Shown: positions 8,432 to 16,657 of the stretch, piece by piece | Layout of the letters: each line of letters starts with the position of its first letter | Numbering within the stretch: the first letter of the stretch is position 1 | Assembly (NCBI RefSeq): GCF_029433105.1 | Contig: NZ_JARNTW010000009.1 | Coordinates: forward strand, 208,749 to 272,748 | Length of the DNA stretch: 64,000 nucleotides | Origin: Runella sp. MFBS21 | Lineage (GTDB): Bacteria; Bacteroidota; Bacteroidia; Cytophagales; Spirosomataceae | Direction: 5' to 3' | The notes under the pieces: model-generated | Databases searched by the model: none | What the model saw: only the letters and a program-made list of their open reading frames with translations | Told to the model about the DNA's origin: nothing | Position numbers and translations under genes: made by a program

Positions 8432-9907
8432 TTACCACTTTTTTTTGAGACCTAATAAAGCAGCGTAGGAATGAGGGAACAAATCTCCCTGGTCTAAGGC
8501 AAAGGAGGCATGGAGTGCGATACTCTGCAAGCGAGGTAGTTGCCACTTCGCACTAATCATACTTGAAAATTGAGAAATAGTAGGGGCATAGGGATTGCTA
8601 AATGAGCCTAAATTTTGGCTAAAAGAGCTGCGGGTGTGTAAACTCAAAGTACTAGAAAGCTGCCAAATCGTACCCAGATATATCATTCGCAATTGATTGT
8701 TGGGGAAGAAACCACCCGCTGGAATTTGGGCAAGAGCCGCAGAAAGCGTATGTCTAGGGGCAATAAAAGGGGTGCCTAACGTATGTCCTTGATATGACCA
8801 CCCTTCTTTGTATTGCCCATGATTGAAGTAATTGTCGGTGCCTTGGTAGGTAGCTTGTGGGTCAAAAATTGCCCCGCTTTGGTTGGTAGTGCTAAGCCAC
8901 TCAATGACCAAATGCCGTAGAGAGATTTTTTTTGCAGAGGCCCGACGAAGGAGGCGTAGCCCCGTAAGACCATCAAGGAAGTTTTGGAAGGCAAGCCCTG
9001 AAGCATCTTCATAGGGGTGTTGATGATATAATAACACATTCCAGTCCGAATGCTTCCATTCTATCCCAAAATCGTAGCTGCCTACGTGATTGCCGATGCG
9101 ATTGGTCCCATCAAAGACTGTATAGCGGTCGTTGGATAAGTCGTCAGGGTAGTGTCCTGTCAGTAGAGAAAGATAATCACGAAATGTACTAGGAAGTTGG
9201 CCATTGACTGCAAAGTCGGTGCCAAGTAGATAATCGGCTTTCCCACCCCACTGTACTTGATGATTGAGACCTGCATAGATTTGGAGACGCCAATGCGGTT
9301 TGCCAAAACGAGCATATAGGGTTTTTTGGTGGAAAAAAGCATTTTCCATGTAAGGAACAGTAAACCACCCGTGGGCAAAGCTTCCCTTAAAAGCAATGAT
9401 ACTTTTGAGAAAAGTAAGGGGTATATATTCAATAGTTTGGAGCTGTATTTTGGGAAAAGGAATGGCATTGCCCGACCAAGCCACAAAGCCCGATGAAAGA
9501 GTGCTATCGCCAATACCGAAGAGTTCACGGCGTCTGCCCGCAAAGATTTCAAACTTTCCCCATTTACCTTTGACATATATCTCTGGCCAAAGGATTTCTT
9601 TTTGTTTGGTTGAAAAAACAACATTCAAAACACTCTGTACGCCAAATCCCCAATCTAGCTTTTTGGGAGAAGGGTGGCTACTATCTGCCGCAACATAATG
9701 CCGAAAAGCACCCGCGCGGGCTGTCACGAAACGCCCTTCTAAGGGGATGATACCGTATTGATTGGATCTGAGCCAAAAAGGAGTTTGGAGGCCATTCGCT
9801 ACAGCGCCCGCTATTTCTACCTCTGTATCTATAGAGCGCCATTGTGCTACTCCTTTGAAGGATATTCCACATACCAAAAGAAATAGCCATGAGTAGCGCA
9901 TTTGCAT
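8432..9907 (-). CDS. Outer-membrane Wzi-like capsule assembly protein
   Basis: Protein of 491 residues with a signal peptide (MQMRYSW...GVA-Q; a start two codons later is equally possible). The body alternates hydrophobic and polar residues with many aromatics, as in an outer-membrane beta barrel. The segment TPFWLRSNQYG and the following AGRRRELFGIGDSTLSSG match the Wzi capsule-assembly family. In E. coli, Wzi is a surface lectin that anchors capsule polymer. No capsule export genes are nearby, so here it may bind another surface polysaccharide. It ends in an aromatic-basic tail (GLKKKW), unusual for a barrel, which normally ends in Phe. Confidence 0.8.
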   Translation of the reverse strand: MQMRYSWLFLLVCGISFKGVAQWRSIDTEVEIAGAVANGLQTPFWLRSNQYGIIPLEGRFVTARAGAFRHYVAADSSHPSPKKLDWGFGVQSVLNVVFSTKQKEILWPEIYVKGKWGKFEIFAGRRRELFGIGDSTLSSGFVAWSGNAIPFPKIQLQTIEYIPLTFLKSIIAFKGSFAHGWFTVPYMENAFFHQKTLYARFGKPHWRLQIYAGLNHQVQWGGKADYLLGTDFAVNGQLPSTFRDYLSLLTGHYPDDLSNDRYTVFDGTNRIGNHVGSYDFGIEWKHSDWNVLLYHQHPYEDASGLAFQNFLDGLTGLRLLRRASAKKISLRHLVIEWLSTTNQSGAIFDPQATYQGTDNYFNHGQYKEGWSYQGHTLGTPFIAPRHTLSAALAQIPAGGFFPNNQLRMIYLGTIWQLSSTLSLHTRSSFSQNLGSFSNPYAPTISQFSSMISAKWQLPRLQSIALHASFALDQGDLFPHSYAALLGLKKKW

Positions 9908-10110
9908 AAGTCAGGAGAAGGATTTCTTAAAGACACTGTACATACGCAAAAAAATAAAATTTGGACTTTGGCAGGGGCTAGAATTAATGTTTGGAAAAAG
10001 AGAGGTAGTAAAAATAAGAGATAGGATATTATCAAAATGTGAAATTTGTCTTGAGAGCGTATTTTCCCAAGCTATTATCCTTGCTTGGGAAAATACGAAG
10101 GAGTGGAGAA

Positions 10111-11037
10111 TTAGACTAGAGTAGCCACCCCAAAACGCTCTTCAATCAGGTCTTTGTTGATAGAAGCACCCGCTTTTGTACCGGCAGCGACTGCGGCTGA
10201 TACCGCCCTCATAAAAGAGGTATTGTCGCCGGCGGCATACACACCTTCTACGGTAGTATGTGCTAGTTCATCTACCTTGATATGTCCAGATTCGGTAAGT
10301 TCGCAGCCTAATTCTTGTGGAATAAGACAATGCTGTTCAAAAGGAACCCTCGCAAAAAGGGCTGATATATCCTGAATAGAGCCGTCATTGAAATGGATTT
10401 TTTCTAAACGGCCTTCGGTATGCTGCAACGAAAGGATAGGTTTTTCAATGATCTCAATATGAGCAGTTTGTAATTTTTGGAATTGTTGTTCAGTAAGAGT
10501 TGAAGGACCGTTAGTAAATAGAGTCAGCTTGGGCGACCAGTGATGTATCAATTTCGCGAATTCAAATCCCATATCACCATGTGCCAATACACCGAGAGCT
10601 TGGCCACTCACTTCGTAGCCGTGGCAATAAGGGCAATGGAGCACCGAGATTCCCCAGCATTCGGCAAAGCCCTCTATAGGGAGCAACTGATCTCTGATGC
10701 CTGTTGCAAAAAGCAGTTTATCAGCGGTATAGGGTACATTGGAAGCAGTCACTACTTTGAAGTAGTCAGCTTGGCGTTCGGCCTGTTGTACTTTATCATG
10801 CAGGAGCATGACCCCTGGATAACTCAACACTTGGTCTTTGGCTTTTTGCGCAATAGCGGCGGGAGTTTCGCCATCTTGCGTAATAAAATTGTGAGAATGA
10901 GGCGTTTGTTGATTGCAAGGCTGCCCGCTGTCAATAATCAAAATGTGACGCAAAGAGCGGCCTAAAGCCATCGCAGCTGAAAGTCCAGCATAACTCCCGC
11001 CGATGATAATAACGTCGAAATGTGTGTCGTTGCTCAT
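10111..11037 (-). CDS. Thioredoxin-reductase-like flavoprotein with CPYC active site
   Basis: Protein of 308 residues, FAD- and NAD(P)-dependent, thioredoxin reductase superfamily. The FAD-binding GGSYAG lies at 13-18. The redox dicysteine is in CPYCHG (Cys135, Cys138), and the C-terminal GVYAAGDNTS segment closes the FAD site. The CxxCHGYE signature is shared with the GliT/HlmI type of dithiol oxidases as well as uncharacterised reductases, and differs from the CAVCDG of the true TrxB at 60.6 kb. The second nucleotide-binding loop reads GVLAHGDMG and lacks a clear GxGxxG, so the NADPH site may be altered. Single gene, with a striking palindrome upstream that may be its operator. Confidence 0.82.
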   Translation of the reverse strand: MSNDTHFDVIIIGGSYAGLSAAMALGRSLRHILIIDSGQPCNQQTPHSHNFITQDGETPAAIAQKAKDQVLSYPGVMLLHDKVQQAERQADYFKVVTASNVPYTADKLLFATGIRDQLLPIEGFAECWGISVLHCPYCHGYEVSGQALGVLAHGDMGFEFAKLIHHWSPKLTLFTNGPSTLTEQQFQKLQTAHIEIIEKPILSLQHTEGRLEKIHFNDGSIQDISALFARVPFEQHCLIPQELGCELTESGHIKVDELAHTTVEGVYAAGDNTSFMRAVSAAVAAGTKAGASINKDLIEERFGVATLV

Positions 11038-11130
11038 GGTTTTTGAGTTTTTAAGTTGAGAAATAAAACATCACTTATACAAGGAAGTTTTATTGAAAAT
11101 ACCTCACTAAGAAGGAGAAAAATAGAAGAC

Positions 11131-11163
11131 TTTATGATTTGCAACACAGTTGCAAATCATAAA
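11131..11163. promoter_or_regulatory. Perfect 15-bp palindrome, candidate operator
   Basis: Arms 11131-11145 and 11149-11163 are exact inverted copies (TTTATGATTTGCAAC) with a 3-base spacer. The site lies about 95-125 bases before the start of the CPYC flavoprotein gene. No gene ends here that would need a terminator, and there is no T-run, so a dimeric regulator site is the best reading. No regulator gene is adjacent. Confidence 0.55.
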
Positions 11164-11384
11164 AGTTCATTGTGATGTTTTTTGAGGGGATGAGAAATAG
11201 CGTGTTGGAATATGAAAACGTTGTATTATAGGAAGAAGCACCTAAATCAAGATTTTAATTTTGATATTGTCTTAGGTACGTTGATTTTTAGTGAATTAGA
11301 CTTTGGAAAGTAATTTGAGAAAGTAAATAAATTTCGGAGCAAAGCGTTGAAAAGTTGTACTTTATAAATAAATACTTATCAAAA

Positions 11385-11753
11385 ATAGACTTTCCAAGTT
11401 GGTAATTTCTTTGATTATCCAAGGTCCGGGCTTAAAACCGCGCGGCAGATCGTTTGGAAAGTATATTTTGCACCTTTAGTTAAGTAGTTAAGCAAAATTA
11501 AGCGAGTATAAAGCTAATTCTATTTTAACCCCACGCCTTTAGGCTGGGGTGGGTAAAAAAGACCACAACGTAGGGCTTTAGCCCTGATTTTTTTGACAAA
11601 AAGCGTAAAAATCAGGGCTAAAGCCCACGTAAAGCTCTCACATTGTATTCCCAGCCTAAAGGCGTGGGGTTAGAGGAGTCGCATATTGTTGATAATATCC
11701 AGTTTAATTTTGCTTAGTTACTTAAGTATTTGTGCAATAATAGACTTCCCAAG
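11385..11753. repeat. Nested inverted and direct repeats in an 813-base gene-free region
   Basis: The stretch 11038-11850 has no gene. An outer imperfect inverted repeat pairs 11453-11501 with 11704-11753 (20 of 22 bases match between 11480-11501 and 11704-11725). A direct repeat starting AATAGACTT occurs at about 11384 and 11738 and continues at lower identity into GC-rich CCGCG segments. The compact hairpin element listed separately sits in the middle. The layering looks like repeated insertion of non-coding palindromic repeats. Confidence 0.6.
11526..11672. mobile_element. 147-bp MITE/REP-like palindromic element
   Basis: Terminal arms 11526-11548 and 11650-11672 are perfect 23-base inverted copies (TAACCCCACGCCTTTAGGCT...). 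Inside, a second pair, 11568-11592 and 11607-11630, matches apart from one inserted base. It has no coding capacity. It could be a miniature inverted-repeat transposon or a REP doublet mobilised by a distant transposase. No target-site duplication was evident. Confidence 0.65.
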
Positions 11754-11850
11754 TTTTAGGCTCATACTATTGATAATCAGAAGAGTTATAAACTTGCCGC
11801 GGCGGCGGACCGCAAAGTCTCACCTAATTCTGCATAAGTACTTATTAGCT

Positions 11851-12855
11851 CTACAAAAGAATGTTATTGACGGGTTGAATCGCCGGCGGAACATTGGTTT
11901 CGTCGAGCATTTCGCGCAAATCTATCTCAATAGTGCGCGTCATAGCCGTGATAGGCACATCGTTAAAACTCCCTTCAAAAGGATTTTCACTGGTTTCACC
12001 TATTTGCTCCATGCTCGAAAATACCCACGATACCAGCATACTAAAAGGAATGGTGAGCCATACCATATGTTCGCCTAATTTTTCAAACTCTTTTAACATT
12101 CCGAAAGGCATGATGAAAACAAAAATCTGAATAAAATACAGGCTGATTGAAGCAAATTGACGAGGATAAGGGAAGTTTTTGATACGTTCACATTTTCCTT
12201 GTTGGTCATAAAAGTTCACCAACGTATTTTCAAGTTCTACATAATTGAGGGGGTCGATATACCCGGCTTCTTTAAGTTGGCGGAGTCGTTTTGATTGAAG
12301 ACTAATGATATGAGTGGCGCGGTTTTTCTTGCTCAATACATACGCCAAATCTTCTCCCGAAATAAATTTACTGAGTTCTTCATCAAGTTTTTGCTCCTTT
12401 TCAGGTATGCTATAGAAGCGCTTGTAGTCTTTGTTATAATGCTTAGAGAGCGTTTCCCAGGCCCGTGGCTCTCGAAGCTGAAAACGCAACGCCGTAAGCC
12501 AACCGACATGTCTATAGAGCAGTTCTCGATGAATTTCTTTGGTTTCGGCCGCGCTGTTTGGATTTTTGATAAAATCTTTGACCAATATTCCCCACGCTCT
12601 GCTGCTGTTGATGATAGCGCCCCATATTTGGCGCGCTTCCCAGACTCGGTTGTAGGTTTGGGTGTTTTTGAAACCTACAATAAAAGCGGAGGCTGTACCT
12701 ACAAGTGTGATAGGAACCCACGGAATCGCAATCCAATGCCAATCAAAAACTTGATATAATACCGTAGGGACAGTGGCGATGATGAGCAAAATAAAGATAG
12801 TACGGCGAGTCCAGAGAAGAATCTCAATGACTTTATAATGATTTCCTGCGTGCAT
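11851..12855 (-). CDS. Bestrophin-family anion channel (UPF0187)
   Basis: Protein of 334 residues with the bestrophin pattern: hydrophobic helices at about 12-60, the segment GFKNTQTYNRVWEARQIWG typical of bacterial bestrophins, a long cytoplasmic helical middle, and hydrophobic helices at about 230-275 before a conserved NPFEGSFNDVPITAM segment. Bacterial members form pentameric ion channels in the inner membrane, some cation-selective. Single gene. The 312 bases upstream (12856-13167) contain nothing I can support beyond its own leader. Confidence 0.88.
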   Translation of the reverse strand: MHAGNHYKVIEILLWTRRTIFILLIIATVPTVLYQVFDWHWIAIPWVPITLVGTASAFIVGFKNTQTYNRVWEARQIWGAIINSSRAWGILVKDFIKNPNSAAETKEIHRELLYRHVGWLTALRFQLREPRAWETLSKHYNKDYKRFYSIPEKEQKLDEELSKFISGEDLAYVLSKKNRATHIISLQSKRLRQLKEAGYIDPLNYVELENTLVNFYDQQGKCERIKNFPYPRQFASISLYFIQIFVFIMPFGMLKEFEKLGEHMVWLTIPFSMLVSWVFSSMEQIGETSENPFEGSFNDVPITAMTRTIEIDLREMLDETNVPPAIQPVNNILL

Positions 12856-13167
12856 TGTTGAGTAGAGTTTTTAGGGTGAGAATAGGTTGTTGAGTAATTA
12901 TGATTGGTTAAGATTGTTTCGGAGAGTATAGTTATAGCACAAGCATGGGAGGCGGGGGCATAACAAAAAAGAGGCACCTATAGGAAGGAGCATCGGCCAA
13001 AAACATACAATAAAAAGTACGAAGAAAGAAGCAGGTTTAGGACTTGTTTTCTTCCAATTAATCACAACGTTAGTAAATGAGAGAATTTAAAATAACATCA
13101 AATTTGTTTATAAGTGTTTGATAATAAGCAAAATAAAAAGGTATTGATGATTGAAAATACCTGTGTT

Positions 13168-14217
13168 TTATTCGAGTACTTCGTAAGCCATCAAAGGATT
13201 AGCTTTGTTTTTTAAGGTTACTTCACCGATGGGCGCACACCTAAACGACTCTTTCACCAGTTCATAGGCGTGTTGTCCAATCACGATTTGGCCCGGTTTC
13301 GCAATTCCCTGAAATCTTTGGGCTACATTGACCGTATCTCCAATCACAGTGTAGTCGAGGCGGCGCAAGGATACAGAGCCGATATTGCCCGAAATCATCT
13401 CACCCGAATTGATCCCAATCGCCACCCTAGGCAAATAAGTAGTGTGGTCGAGTAAGTTTTCTTGGATAGATTCGATGTGGCTTCTCACGGCCAAAGCAGC
13501 CTCAATGGCATGGTCTAAGTGATAATCACCCCTAAAAACGGCCATCACGGCATCGCCCATAAACTTATCAACATGTCCACCTTGAGCGATGATTTCTTTG
13601 ACCATGATGTCAAAATACTTGTTGATAAGCCGTACTACCGTATCGGGGTCGGAGTTTTCGGTGATGGCCGTAAAACTACAAATGTCCATAAACACCACCG
13701 TAGCTTCCACGGTTTCGTTGACCATGATAGCCGATTCAAACTCTTTGCGGCTCATAAAACTCAGCACATTTTCATCCACGTACATCCGCAAGATGTTGTT
13801 TTCTTTGATGGCTTGGAGGGTTTCGCGAAGTTGGTTGATGTGTTGGAGAGTCTTTTGGACGGTCAGTTCTAAATCTTCAAAATTGACTGGCTTACACACA
13901 AAATCAAAAGCACCGCGATTCATGGCTGTGCGGATATTTTCCATATCCCCATAAGCCGACACCATAATTACTTTGATAAGTGGGCTAAGCTCGCTGACCT
14001 TACTGAGTAGCGTAAGGCCATCCATCAGGGGCATATTGATGTCACTTAGTACAAGGTCGATATCGGGTTGTTGTTGAAGTAGTTGAAATGCTTCGACACC
14101 ATTTGGAGCAAACACAAACTGGTATAAACCCTCGCGGATTTGTCGTCGAAATTTTTGTTTAATCAGCAATTCCAAATCGCTTTCGTCATCTACGACTAGC
14201 ATTTTGGCTTTATTCAT
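13168..14217 (-). CDS. Receiver-linked class III adenylate cyclase
   Basis: Protein of 349 residues: a CheY-type receiver (1-125) with phospho-acceptor Asp59 and conserved Lys109, a helical linker (125-165), then a class III nucleotide cyclase domain (170-349). Cyclase residues visible: metal-binding Asp178 (FMDIC) and Asp222 (MGDAV), adenine-selecting Lys218 and Asp288, transition-state Asn297 and Arg301 (NVAQR). The set is complete, so it should make cAMP, gated by phosphorylation. It overlaps the upstream response regulator by 4 bases (ATGA). No histidine kinase is nearby, so the phosphodonor is unlinked. Confidence 0.92.
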   Translation of the reverse strand: MNKAKMLVVDDESDLELLIKQKFRRQIREGLYQFVFAPNGVEAFQLLQQQPDIDLVLSDINMPLMDGLTLLSKVSELSPLIKVIMVSAYGDMENIRTAMNRGAFDFVCKPVNFEDLELTVQKTLQHINQLRETLQAIKENNILRMYVDENVLSFMSRKEFESAIMVNETVEATVVFMDICSFTAITENSDPDTVVRLINKYFDIMVKEIIAQGGHVDKFMGDAVMAVFRGDYHLDHAIEAALAVRSHIESIQENLLDHTTYLPRVAIGINSGEMISGNIGSVSLRRLDYTVIGDTVNVAQRFQGIAKPGQIVIGQHAYELVKESFRCAPIGEVTLKNKANPLMAYEVLE

Positions 14218-14588
14218 AATGAGTGGGTTAGTTTCTGTTTTAGAGTGGCAAAGTCAATAGGCTTGGTCAAAAAATCGTCAGCGCCGTATTTTTTTGCTTG
14301 ATTAAAGTTTTCATCATCGTTGTAAGCCGTAATCATCATGACCGTAGGAGGGGCGCTGGGGCGGTCGGTACGTATGCGGCGTAGGAGCTCTATGCCACTC
14401 ATCCCTGGCATGTTGATATCTGATAAAATCAACACAACTTCCGAAAAATGAGTTTCCAAGTATGAAAGAGCTTCTTCTCCAGAATGTGCAAAATCAAAAT
14501 TTAGTTCACCATTTCTGATTTCACGCCGAAAACGTTGTTGAAACAAAGTTTTAATATCGAGTTCGTCATCGACGACTAAAATTTTCAT
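14214..14588 (-). CDS. Single-domain response regulator
   Basis: Stand-alone receiver of 124 residues: acidic pocket VVDDE, phospho-acceptor Asp57 (LSDINMPG), the switch segment MMITAY, and Lys in LTKPID. No output domain. It is the first gene of a two-gene operon with the receiver-cyclase, overlapping by 4 bases. It may act as a phosphate sink, a phosphorelay partner or an allosteric partner for the cyclase. The two receivers share the unusual QxFRRxIRxG segment after helix 1, so they may have arisen by duplication. Confidence 0.9.
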   Translation of the reverse strand: MKILVVDDELDIKTLFQQRFRREIRNGELNFDFAHSGEEALSYLETHFSEVVLILSDINMPGMSGIELLRRIRTDRPSAPPTVMMITAYNDDENFNQAKKYGADDFLTKPIDFATLKQKLTHSL

Positions 14589-14703
14589 GAGAAAAAAGGA
14601 TTGATGAATGTTTTGGGAATGTAATAATACAAAAAATGTTAGAAACTAAAGTGTAATAAGAGGAGTTAGTCATCTAAAACTAACCTCATACAAAGTATTT
14701 ATC

Positions 14704-15858
14704 ATGAATAACTTCCAGTATCACAATCCTGTTCGGATTATTTTTGGTAAAGGGCAAATTGCCCAATTGCCGAAGCAAATTCCTGCCTCTGCCAAAGTTA
14801 TGATGACTTATGGTGGCGGGAGTATTTTTAAAAATGGAGTCTATGAGCAAGTAAAATCTGCTTTGAAGGAGTATGACGTAATAGAGTTTGGTGGGATTGA
14901 ACCTAATCCCACTTACGAAACCCTCATGAAAGCCGTGGAGATAGCTCGAAAAGAAGGGGTTGATTTTTTGTTATCGGTAGGAGGAGGCTCCGTATTAGAT
15001 GGTACTAAGTTTGTAGCCGCCGCGATTCCTTTTGAAGGAGAAGAGCCGTGGCATATTTTGAGTCAGCGGGCTAAAATCAAGAAAGCAATTCCGCTAGGCG
15101 CGGTACTGACATTGCCAGCTACGGGTTCGGAAATGAATTATTATGCCGTAATCAGCCGCTCCGAAACCCAAGAAAAAAAGGGAATGGGCAATCCTTTGGT
15201 GTATCCTCAATTTTCGATTCTTGACCCCGAAACGACCTTTTCGTTGCCACCTCGTCAGATTGCCAATGGTATCGCTGATGCCTTTACGCACGTCATGGAG
15301 CAGTACATGACTTATCCCGTACATGCTGAAATGCAAGATCGCATGGCCGAAGCGGTATTGCTGACGCTTATTCAAGAAGGCCCTAAAATGATGATCAATC
15401 CCACTGACTACGATGCTGCCGCCAATGTGATGTGGGCGGCTACGATGGCGCTCAATGGGCTACTTGCCGCTGGAGTCCCCACCGACTGGGCTACGCATCA
15501 GATAGGGCATGAACTTACGGCTTTGCATGGTATCGACCACGCCCGAACGTTGGCGGTGGTATTGCCTCATTTGTTGGAATTTAAGAAAGACACCAAACGG
15601 CAAAAACTGGTTCGTTATGCCAAAAATGTATGGCAACTTTCGGGCAGTGAAGAGGAGTTAACAGAGAAGGCGATTCAAAAAACGGCGGATTTTTATGCGT
15701 CTTTAGGTATTCCTACCAAAGCAAGTGCCTATGAGATAGGAAAGGATACCGTCGAGAAGGTAGTGACGCGTTTTGTTGATAGAGGAATGAACTTTGGCGA
15801 GCATGCTGACATTACTCCTGAAGCAGTAGGGCAAATTTTGGCATTGAGCTTGGCGTAA
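14704..15858 (+). CDS. yqhD: Iron-containing alcohol dehydrogenase, YqhD/butanol dehydrogenase type
   Basis: Protein of 384 residues, full length for the group III metal-dependent alcohol dehydrogenases. It begins NNFQYHNPVRIIFGKG, has the NADP-binding GGGSVLD motif, the metal-ligand region ADAFTHVMEQY, and a second ligand set in HQIGHELTALHGIDHARTLA. E. coli YqhD reduces a wide range of short aldehydes with NADPH and protects against lipid-peroxide-derived and glycolytic aldehydes. Here it may reduce lactaldehyde or similar products of deoxysugar catabolism, which is inference. Single gene, cytoplasmic. Confidence 0.88.
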   Translation: MNNFQYHNPVRIIFGKGQIAQLPKQIPASAKVMMTYGGGSIFKNGVYEQVKSALKEYDVIEFGGIEPNPTYETLMKAVEIARKEGVDFLLSVGGGSVLDGTKFVAAAIPFEGEEPWHILSQRAKIKKAIPLGAVLTLPATGSEMNYYAVISRSETQEKKGMGNPLVYPQFSILDPETTFSLPPRQIANGIADAFTHVMEQYMTYPVHAEMQDRMAEAVLLTLIQEGPKMMINPTDYDAAANVMWAATMALNGLLAAGVPTDWATHQIGHELTALHGIDHARTLAVVLPHLLEFKKDTKRQKLVRYAKNVWQLSGSEEELTEKAIQKTADFYASLGIPTKASAYEIGKDTVEKVVTRFVDRGMNFGEHADITPEAVGQILALSLA

Positions 15859-15913
15859 GTTATATGATGTCAAAACTAGGAGAAAATGACTCATAACAAG
15901 TCACTTGCGTAGG

Positions 15914-15944
15914 TTTGATTTTTGATGGTCATTTATTAAATTTG
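15914..15944 (+). promoter_or_regulatory. Promoter of the PIN toxin-antitoxin operon
   Basis: TTTG at 15914-15917 and TAAATTTG at 15937-15944 with a 19-base spacer match the Bacteroidota -33/-7 consensus. The antitoxin ATG is 17 bases further on. Confidence 0.7.
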
Positions 15945-15961
15945 AAAAAACTTATACACTA

Positions 15962-16180
15962 ATGGAAGCATTGTCCATAAACAATACTGCGGAGACTCTC
16001 CAAATCACCCTAGATAAAAAATTTTTTGATGAAAATTTTTTACGTGAAACAATTGAATATCTACGTACAGAGTATTTAGCGCAAAAAATAGATTTTGCCG
16101 ACTCTATAGAGGAAATAGGAGAAGAAATAAAACACAGTTGGTGGCAAAAAAATAAAGCTCTTTATATTAAAAGCGAATGA
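15962..16180 (+). CDS. Putative antitoxin of a PIN-domain toxin-antitoxin pair
   Basis: Small protein of 72 residues with an N-terminal beta-strand-like half (LQITLDKKFFDENF) and a charged helical half. It directly precedes a PIN-domain gene with a 4-base ATGA overlap, the usual arrangement in which the antitoxin is made first and neutralises the nuclease. The N-terminus does not clearly match AbrB, RHH or Phd folds by eye, so the DNA-binding class is unknown. The assignment rests mainly on context and size. Confidence 0.7.
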   Translation: MEALSINNTAETLQITLDKKFFDENFLRETIEYLRTEYLAQKIDFADSIEEIGEEIKHSWWQKNKALYIKSE

Positions 16181-16584
16181 AGGTTATTGTAGATGCCAAC
16201 ATACTATTCTCTGCTCTACGTTCTTCAAATCGTATCTTTAGAAGGCAGTTATACTTCTCTGAATGCACTTTTTTTGCACCCAAATTTCTCATTGTAGAAA
16301 TATTTGAGCATAAGGAGCGAATTTTAGAAAAATCTAAAGCCACACCTACTGAGGTGTACGAATATTTAGATAACGTTCTCCAAAAAATCACCTTTGTAAG
16401 CAATGATTATATTTCAATTGCAAATTATGTTGAAGCATATCGTTTGTGTAAAGATGTAGATGAAGATGATACTCCGTTTGTTGCATTAGCATTGGAGATG
16501 CAAGCATTTTTTTGGACTAGGGACGAAAAGCTCAAAAATCATCTCTATAGGATGGGATTCTCTCATTTTTTTGAACCTACTTAA
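16177..16584 (+). CDS. PIN-domain toxin (VapC-like ribonuclease)
   Basis: Protein of 135 residues with the acidic residues of a PIN nuclease: Asp6 in VIVDANILFSAL, Glu41/Glu44 in VEIFEHK, the Asp cluster 95-98 in DVDEDDTPFVALAL, and Asp116 in FWTRDEKL. PIN toxins cut tRNA or rRNA with magnesium to stop translation. It overlaps the antitoxin gene by 4 bases and is closed by a hairpin terminator. The pair is AT-richer than the flanking genes, consistent with horizontal gain. Confidence 0.85.
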   Translation: MKVIVDANILFSALRSSNRIFRRQLYFSECTFFAPKFLIVEIFEHKERILEKSKATPTEVYEYLDNVLQKITFVSNDYISIANYVEAYRLCKDVDEDDTPFVALALEMQAFFWTRDEKLKNHLYRMGFSHFFEPT

Positions 16585-16619
16585 AAGACGCTATTCTAAC
16601 TTTTTGTAACTATTTTTGA

Positions 16620-16653
16620 AGCTTACCAATTTTGGTGAGCTTTTACTTTTTTT
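16620..16653 (+). terminator. Terminator of the toxin-antitoxin operon
   Basis: Hairpin GCTTACCAA / TTGGTGAGC (one G-T pair) followed by a T-rich run, ending just before the GH9 start codon at 16658. A perfect -7-like box, TATTTTTG, lies at 16611-16618 immediately upstream of the hairpin, so the same hairpin could sit in the GH9 leader. Confidence 0.6.
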
Positions 16654-16657
16654 GATA

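Noticed and set aside
11686..12130. Plus-strand frames opposite the bestrophin gene
   Set aside because: They are antisense to a well-conserved membrane protein and show no family resemblance.
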